NCBI GenBank assembly: GCA_017893485.1
Contig: CM030360.1
Coordinates: forward strand, 12,636,597-12,700,596
Direction: 5' to 3'
Source: Hemerocallis citrina
Taxonomy: Eukaryota > Streptophyta > Magnoliopsida > Asparagales > Asphodelaceae
Length of the DNA stretch: 64,000 nucleotides
Numbering within the stretch: position 1 is the first letter of the stretch; every line of letters starts with the position of its first letter. The notes beneath the pieces are model-generated. The model ran no database searches, was not told the DNA's origin, and saw only the letters and a program-made list of their open reading frames with translations. The position numbers and the translations under genes were made by a program. This document shows positions 57,206-64,000 of the stretch, in pieces.

Positions 57206-58207
57206 TGAATACACCAAACGTTCTCTCAATCACATTCCGTAGCTTAGCATGTTGTTTATTAAAAAGTTGTCTTGGTTGAGTTGGTGCATAATTGGCCCCT
57301 TAAAAGTCCTGTAAGTGGTATGGCTCACCACGGTATGGTGCTAAAAAACCAGGCATATTAGTATAACCACAATCTACTAAGTAATATTTATCGTTTGGTG
57401 GGATTTCCAACAGTCTTTGTGCTAATGCACTCTGTATTACACGGGAATCGTTAGAACTGCCTTCCCATCCCGCGTAAACAAATGTGAACATGTTAAAATC
57501 ACATGCTGCCAGAACATTTTGGCTAATAATATCCTTTCGTGAGCGACAAGCATTGCTTCGAGTAGCAGGTACAGTAGCATTGATTAATGTGCCATCAGCA
57601 GCACCAATAGCTCCCTACATTAATGAATTCGAATAATAGATATTACGTGCAAACGTTGAAAAAACTTTAATAATACATGACGGGTGAAGGTAACAGAATA
57701 CCTTAAACCACGGATAAAAGTCTGGGGAATTGAGGATCCTTTGATGTACTTGTGTAGTGTCGGGGGGGGGGGGGTGATAAGTATTGTTGCCGCTCTTACC
57801 AAACCTTTCAATACAAGTGTAAAATGCTTTTCGATTGTTTGAAGTGAGTGGTTAAACCTATTAGCGACTAGTCGCATTCTTGAACTGTGACCGACAATAT
57901 ACAGGAAAATTGCCACACTTTCCTCGAAATACACGCGTCTGCGTCTTGAAGACTCCTCTGTTTCGTCAAGGTAGTTCCCATTTTTTAGAAAAGCACACAA
58001 GGCCATAAAACAATCTAGGTTCATACGGAATATTCCATGAAACGTGAACTGGGAACCCTCTAACATTTCATTCAGATATTCACGTCCTGTTTGTTTTTGA
58101 GAGGACGTTGTACTTTTTTCAGCGTCAAGTTCATCACATAATTCAGCTAGGAAGATTATATTCATCGACTCATCAACATCGTCACTACTAGATGAAGAAG
58201 TGTCCAT
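57206..58207 (-). pseudogene. HARBI1-like transposase of element E, right arm
   Basis: Exon 1 runs 58207 to about 57705 and is open. Exon 2 (about 57615-57206) keeps the frame through the T6 run that is shifted in the left arm. It has a TAA at HLQDF-stop (57300), where the left arm reads CAA. A 13-G run lies near 57762-57774 in exon 1 (replacing ccccccgac of the left arm). The gene is cut at the same C-terminal point as the left copy. Confidence 0.87.
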
Positions 58208-58459
58208 AATAGAAGTTGCACTTGCAGTAGTAACTCACTATGACAAAAAGATAGAAATCAAATTGAGAAAGTAATAAAGTTCACTACTAATAGCAAATCA
58301 CTTTTGGTAAAAAAATAAAACTCAATGTAAATGAAATAAAAACCGCAACGTATCACCATCAAACCGTCATAGTACATTACATCTCACGCGAATACGCAAA
58401 TAACAGTAAAAAATAGTACACATTATGATTTCTTTATCCCATTCAACCGAATGGGATGG

Positions 58460-59434
58460 CTACTGCCGACCATACATCTTGACCCAAGCCTCCTGATGTG
58501 CTGGGGTCATACGAAGGAAACTGTGACAAGCACGAGGATTACAAATTAGGTGGTCTAGTGCTTTCACAGTTTCATTGGGATCAATCCATGTCATCACATT
58601 GATTATATCGTGGCATTGATCCAACTCGGCCAAAGCAGGGTCAGCCGAGACATTACTTTCCACCTCTATTTTGTTCTTCAACCTGCTTCTTTTTACCTCC
58701 TGAGTTTCCATACAGGAGCTAATATAATCTTTCACAATTGACATAGCTGATCCTCGGCTATTTGAGGTACCGGATTTTCTCTTACGAGAGCCCGACCCCG
58801 AACCTAATGGTACATCATCATCGTCATCAAGTACATGAACGTTTGACTGATGAGGGTGGCCAAACTCGTAATTCATCCTCCGCTCCTCATCATCATCCAA
58901 CACCCTTTGTGTGGAAGCCCTTGTCACATTGCCCTGGGCAGTAGAATCTTCCATTATTTTTGTCAAAACATCAAAATCTGCCAACCCCTTGTTAGCAAAT
59001 TTTTTGGCGGCAGGATGTATCTAATCATAGAATTTGTTGTTACTATGCAAGTATTAGAGTCAAGATGAAGTATAATAAAAAGGATTCACAAAAAAAAATC
59101 AAACTTTGAGATTATATATATTAACCTTAAGATATTGTTACCAAACTGGTTTCTCGCAAGTAACAGTTTCGTTGACTTCATCCCAACCAAAACCGCTCTG
59201 TTTCTTCATATCTGAAAACACCTTCCATTCTGCTTTCAGTCTCTGATATTTTGTCTTCAACTGTGCTACCGTGAATGAACGGCCACACACGAGTTGCATT
59301 TGTACAGCAAAATTACTCCAAGTTTTTGTGCTGAATGTGTTACTTTTTAGGCTATCACTGTCAACTGCAGCCTCCATAAGGTTGACAAAACAATGCACAA
59401 TATGGGGAGGCCACTTCCCATAATCCTCATCCAC
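58460..59434 (-). pseudogene. Myb/SANT-like protein of element E, right arm
   Basis: The domain is intact here from MDEDYGKWPPHIVHCFVNL through SGFGWDEVNETVTCEKPVW. A TAA then stands where the left arm reads GAA (VW-E-QYLK). After an intron-like gap the second part 58984-58460 is open (174 codons, ending YGRQ-stop). The ATG at 59434 gives the complete W-H-FV start of the domain. Confidence 0.85.
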
Positions 59435-60449
59435 TCCTTCTCCTTCCCCCTACCCATACTACTCATCTATATTGAAGAAATACCGATAAAAATAAACAAA
59501 AATGCCAAATTCCAGCAATTAGCCCTTGTGATCGGATAACCGTAGGTTGCAAGGAGCCACAGGTTAAACAAAAAATTGGCAACAAATTATTCGTCAAAAG
59601 ATGTAGTTTGGACGGCCGGCAAAAATTTTTTTTGGCCAACAGCATATTAGAAATTCGAGAAAATTCGTAAAAAGCAATACCGCAATCCTCCAGAGTCATA
59701 AGGCGTAAAGAAAAACAAAATAAAGTGCCCCACGGATCATACCTTCGATTGGAATTGAACAAGGAAGAAATTGTCAGCAACGGATTCAACCTTGAGTAGC
59801 TTTTTGATTCGATTTGCCCGTTGTTCCCTAGCTCTTTTCCTGTATGCAGCACGGGTTGTACAGACCATTAATCCCTCAACCGAAACCACTCAACCCCTCA
59901 CCAAATCGACAGAAGGGAGAGTGGTATTCAAGTCGTCAGCGACAGAGAATCAGATGTTTGGACTAGATTTCACAGTAGAATCATTCCAAAAACGTTGATT
60001 TGGGGGGGTTTAGATCAGATCTGTTCTGAAAAAGAAGGGAGGAAGAAGATGCCGTACGGGGAAATAGGAGTAGAGGAGCTTCGTGAAGGGAGAGACGGGC
60101 GAGAAGAGAGTGAAGGAGGTATCGCCGATAGTGAGGTAGACTCAGATCTGGAATGGGAAAAGCATGGAGGAAGAAGACGACGAACGGGAGAAAAGAGATC
60201 GAAGGGTGAAGTGAGTGATGTGAGAAGAGAGGAAAGGAGTTGTTTTCGAAAAGAGGGGGGTATCAGTATTCTGAATAGTGTTTGGAAAAAACACTTAAAA
60301 TAAATGCCAACTCAGGATATTATTTCAGAAGAAAAAAAAAGGTGAAACAAACAGACCCTAATAGGTTCCATCTTGCTTTGGTTCTTGTTATATATATTGT
60401 GTTTTTATGTTTTTTCATAGACACTAAATTTTATTCTTATTTCTATCTC

Positions 60450-61500
60450 GTAATTTTTAATGATTTCTTTTAGTCCTAAGGTTCTTAGTGCTTAATTTTG
60501 TTCAGTTCTTTTGTCATCAACTGCTCTTGATTGTCTGCTCTTATTTCTTTCTTCTTTTGTTAGTGTATTCACCATTTTGCTACTACTCTTATAAATGTTG
60601 TTTCTTTAAATTTCTTAAATGTATTTTTTGAGAGATTTTGCCTAAATCCTAATATTAATGATGCTTTTACCCATTCTTCTATTGTTCTGTCTACATCTTT
60701 TACACAGTCTAGATTCAGCCATTCTCCATTTTCTGCTATTCTTTTTTCGTTGTGTTCGGTGGGTTCATATTTAGGGATATCTTTTTCTTTTTATTTTCCC
60801 GACTTACTCCTTTCTCAACTTTGCCGATTCCATGGCATGTTATTAGGTTAAGGTCTTTTATTAGGTGGTGGTCTTAAGTATTCATACATATTAGATGGAT
60901 TTTCCTTATGGTTCGTTATATTCTTGTCTTTTCCTTGATCTATTTTTATATCTTCAGTTGTTACATGTAGATTCTTAAAGGCTCCTTCTACTTCATCTGA
61001 ATTCAGATTTACCATTAAATTTTCTATTTCTAAATATTTATATTAAGTTTTGTTACAGCTTCTAACTCCTTCATACATTCTTCTGTTATATACCTACGTA
61101 GTTCTTTTATATTCTTATTTATGGTTTATAAGTTTTTTCTTGTATCTTCTACAAATTCTGGACCATTATAATCTTCTTCAAATTCTTGAATGTTTTATCA
61201 TATAAATTTATAATTCTATTTTTGAATTTAATTTATGTATTTATGTTTCTACTTTTGGACTATTATCAATACCAACCTACTTTTTTATAGTTTAATATTT
61301 TGTGTTCTAGTAGGTGCTGGAAATACCAACTTGTTTCTTCGTTTCTATAATCTAATATCTTGTAAGCTATTATTTTTTGTATTTCTTTAGGTAACTTTTC
61401 AGTTGCTCTACTTGTTATTACGAAATATTCTGATATTTAATTATCAGTTATATGCTTTCTTTCTATAATCTGTTATCAACGTAACTTAATTAAATTTGAA
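60450..61500 (-). pseudogene. Decayed A-rich coding-like region, possibly a pararetrovirus or retroelement relic
   Basis: The minus strand is A-rich and has protein-like stretches in one frame interrupted by stops. One example near 60770-60600 contains GEWLNLDCVKDV and IEEWVKA; another near 61330 reads SWYFQHLLEHK. Strand composition and the tryptophan-rich spacing recall caulimovirid-type polyproteins, but no diagnostic protease, RT or movement motif is readable. A degraded retrotransposon gag is equally possible. Not functional. Confidence 0.25.
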
Positions 61501-61598
61501 AGATTTTTTAATCTTAGTTTCTTTATTTTCTGTATACGTGAAGTATACAGTTTTTAGATAGAGTAGTGAATTATGTAAATAATTTAGTTTTGAGGTTG

Positions 61599-61720
61599 TA
61601 TAAATAACTTCAAAGGTAGGGTTCTTTTTAGAAAATTATCACCAAGTGCATATTATTGCAAATAGTTTGAGAAGTGTCCTATTGTTGTAAATAGTTTCCC
61701 AACCTTAGTTGGTATCAGAG
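61599..61720 (+). promoter_or_regulatory. TATA box and primer-binding-site-like sequence
   Basis: A tataaata box near 61600 is followed about 110 bp later by ttggtatcagagc (61709-61721), the initiator-tRNA-complementary PBS type. This is the arrangement of an LTR end or a pararetroviral leader on the plus strand. No downstream coding region supports an intact element. Confidence 0.45.
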
Positions 61721-61955
61721 CATTGTTTCAAAGTAAGTAACTCTTATCTGGTTTCTCAAAATATTTAGAAATAATTTATATATAGTACAAGTAGTCAAAA
61801 AATTAATAATAAAAAATATATTTGAGGAAAAATGTGGAATACTGTCATCATGTTTCATTAATAGGAAATTAACAACACAAACCCAAAGTATTGGGCCAAA
61901 TATACAACCTACATTAGAAATAAAACATAGAATCGCCATTTATACATGGGAGGGT

Positions 61956-62406
61956 GGGACTGTAGACAAAAATATAAAACATAAATTAACATGACCAATA
62001 CTGACACCAACCGTTCCCTCCAACAAAACCCTAGAGGGTGGGCCATTGACTCAAAAAATAGCTATTCCACAATAGCATACTCGTTCATCAAGTGATTTCT
62101 GAGAAATCATGCTAGAGGAGACGACAATCCGGACACCTTCTTGGGCTGAAAAATAACATCAAAACCTAACTGGATCCCATCGGGACTGTAGACAAAAATA
62201 TAAAACATAAATCAACATGACCAATACTGACACCAACCGTTTCCTCCAACAAAACCCTGAAGGGTGGGCCATTGACTCAAAAAATAGCTATTTCACAATA
62301 GCATACTCTTTCATCAAGTGATTTCTGAGAAATCACGCTAGAGGAGACGGCAATCCGGACACCTTCTTGGGCTGAAAAATAACCTCAAACCTAACTGGAT
62401 CCCATC
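61956..62406. repeat. 226-bp direct tandem duplication
   Basis: Unit 1 is 61956-62181 and unit 2 is 62182-62406; each begins gggactgtagac and ends ggatcccatc. They differ by only a few substitutions and a one-base indel. Confidence 0.9.
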
Positions 62407-63150
62407 AATGCCCAAAGGAATTTCCTCTAATATTGCACTCGACCCCTTCTTGGCCTAGTCTCAATATTTGGCCCAATGGAAATGTCCGTACGTCATTTTA
62501 GCTTCGTGTACCGCACCTGTGGTACGCACACACCCACCTGAAGTGAATTAGGCAAGATTTTTGTGTCCAACCATTTCGAAATTCAAAACACCCGCCAACA
62601 TTGGAAACGCCTCTCCCACGAAGGCATCATGTGCATCATCGAAGTCTATGGTGGTTGGGGGACCCCATCGTTGGGCCCACCCCTCGTAGCCCTGCTACAT
62701 CGGTTGTCGCCGGCTCACTTGTGCTGCCTGCCCTCTGTAAGAAAGGCAGCCAAGAATCGCCTTCGTCTTCCAGATCTTCTCCATCTTCTTCCCACTCTCT
62801 CAGACCCCAAACAATCTTCCCTTCTCCTCCAGTTCCCTTTCTCACTCACAGTACACGACCAAAGAGAGATAAGTGAAGAGCTTACCTTCAGCTCTCTTTC
62901 ACACTCACAATCAATACTCTCACAAACAAAGTATACCTTCTCTCCCTTCTTCCCCATATCCAAATTCCAACCAAATCATCATTTCCTCACTCTCCCACAC
63001 CGATCCAAAACCAAAGAGTTAGTAGATTACCAGCCTATTGAAGTTGTCGTCGTCGACGAAGAGGTCTTGGTCACTGCAGATTGAAGCTACATGTTCGAGG
63101 TGATGACCATCGACTGGTCAAGAACCCCCGCCACCATCGTCGACTCCCCT
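62407..63150 (+). other. Unassigned stretch with a 173-codon open frame
   Basis: A frame 62563-63084 is open but low in complexity (Ser/Leu/Pro-rich) and overlaps other frames of similar length, so it is more likely CT-rich leader DNA than a protein gene. A second short frame begins near 63090 (MFEVMTIDWSRTP) and is cut by the repeat at 63151. It could be the 5' part of a captured or broken gene. Confidence 0.25.
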
Positions 63151-63570
63151 CCTATGATGCACGGATACGGGTACGGAGTGCGGGTACGACACGACACGGG
63201 TACGGGAATACGTGATTTTACAAAAAAGTAGGATACGGGTGTGTTGTGGGTACGTTAAATATAAAATAATTTATATTATATTTATAGATACAAAAATATT
63301 TTTTCTTCTTAAAAATGCAAACATTTAAACCATTTCACAGAACTATAAGAATACATTATAATTATGAGCATTTTAGGGAAAAGCAATGATAATCTAACTA
63401 TCAAATCTTTGGGTAGTCTTGTTTTGTGTTTGAGCATAATTGTAAACAACAAAATTTTAAAATTACTCTAGGACCCCATGCATTTATCTAAATATAATTG
63501 TGTCTAAATATTGTGAAAAATGCATGTAAAAAATTGGGTGCTCCTTGGGTATGCACCCGGGAGTACCCAA
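63151..63570. mobile_element. Truncated relative of the 11575-12062 element, inverted
   Basis: It starts cctatgatgcacggatacgg and matches the reverse complement of 11640-12062, ending at gagtacccaag. The far ~80 bp including the other terminus is missing. Confidence 0.8.
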
Positions 63571-64000
63571 GAGAGGTGGTGGTTGCTGGCGGGGGTCAGA
63601 AGAGAGGTGGTGGTTGCTGGCGATGGGAAGAACGACGGGAAGGAGCGGGGGAGGGAGGAGGTCATGCGGCGTGAGAGATTGAAGGAGATAAGAGAAGAGA
63701 GATCAAGGCAAACGGGAAAGGGGCAATGAACCATAGCCGCCGCCCCCTCCAACTTCAGATCTAGGGTTTTTTTTTTTTTTTTTTTGAGTTTTTATTTTGG
63801 GAGCTTCTCTCTAGATTTCTAGGGAGAGAAACTCGTAAAAAAAAAAGGAACAGACATCCTATAGAAAATATTATAGGATAGGATGTATATAATTTTATTT
63901 GAAAATTAGTCCTTATTTGCAAATAGTTTGGACATTGGCCCAAATAGTTTGAAAACTTATCCTATTATTATAATTAACTTGATCATTTGAACTGCACTTA
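63571..64000. other. Unassigned end of window
   Basis: A G/A-rich stretch with a repeated gaggtggtggttgctggcg unit (63572-63620) and a T run near 63767-63784. No gene can be supported. Confidence 0.35.

Larger units (their letters stand above)
54007..60358. mobile_element. PIF/Harbinger element E as a 6.35-kb near-perfect palindrome
   Basis: Left arm 54007-57143 and right arm 57184-60358 are inverted copies, about 98% identical by eye, around a 40-bp spacer. Both outer ends read GGGTCTGTTTGTTTCAC inward, with TTA at 54004-54006 and TAA at 60359-60361. Each arm holds a Myb/SANT gene and a transposase gene pointing inward. Both transposase copies end at the same place, KKRFAIF, so both lack the C-terminus and the 3' terminus of the element. 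Confidence 0.9.

Noticed and set aside
54007..60358. Palindrome dismissed as a chimeric-read artefact
   Set aside because: The arms differ by independent substitutions, indels and stop codons, and the centre has copied filler, so a simple read-level fold-back is unlikely, although spanning reads are still the decisive test.
62563..63084. A 173-codon frame as a host gene
   Set aside because: Low complexity, overlapping open frames on both strands, no recognised domain; kept only as an unassigned stretch.
1..64000. tRNA, rRNA or other structured RNA genes
   Set aside because: No stretch with tRNA A/B boxes in a foldable arrangement or rRNA core sequence was recognised by eye; the tggtatcagagc matches are retroelement primer sites.

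Overview
The window is nuclear DNA of a flowering plant, almost certainly a transposon graveyard rather than a gene region. The evidence is the kind of coding remnants present: Ty1/copia polyproteins, hAT transposases with BED finger and hATC parts, PIF/Harbinger pairs (Myb/SANT-like protein plus DDE transposase), a plant mobile domain (PMD) gene, Helitron ends, and many MITEs in AT-rich DNA. I see no rRNA, tRNA, organellar or bacterial signature and no intact host gene. The species cannot be named from the sequence. All alignments were done by eye.

Left part (1-10.4 kb): a run of small hairpin elements (81-647, 674-1404, 2320-2470, 2481-2804, 2868-3254), microsatellites, a complete but dead Ac-like hAT element (hAT-A, 4203-7787), a short hAT-like element (8185-8908) and a decayed reading frame (9506-10390).

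Middle (10.4-46.6 kb): the organising structure is one old giant palindrome. Its left arm is 10397-12310 plus 20654-21478; its right arm is 21485-22414 plus 43848-46561. Later elements split it open. A PMD-bearing transposon (12311-20653, TSD TTA) sits in the left arm, and the matching place in the right arm (22324-22326) is still empty. That transposon has 1-kb inverted arms and 21-bp palindromic modules near its ends, and it was itself hit by a young Tork-like copia element (13347-18794). The right arm received an old copia (Copia-A, 22415-43847). Copia-A holds a hAT MITE, a Helitron-like insert, a DUF659/hATC hAT (26923-30931) and a second copia in reverse orientation (Copia-B, 31032-41588). 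The 3' LTR of Copia-B holds hAT-B (31663-35261), a sister of hAT-A. Smaller inserts in the right arm are a Helitron (43916-44422), a hAT-like element (45074-45700) and a solo LTR (46115-46380).

Right part (46.6-64 kb): a TIR element (46574-47559); a PIF/Harbinger element (48184-51745) followed by a partial inverted copy of itself; an LTR-like block with GTCGAC motifs; a 6.35-kb near-perfect palindrome of a second PIF/Harbinger element (54007-60358) with copied filler at its centre; a T-rich stretch whose minus strand looks like decayed, possibly pararetroviral coding sequence; a 226-bp tandem duplication; and a truncated inverted relative of the element at 11575-12062.

Functionally the window records mobile-element biology. 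Every transposase or polyprotein reading frame examined carries at least one lesion. The point worth following is the PMD-bearing TIR element and its MITE partner, which share termini, TWA target sites and 21-bp palindromic modules.
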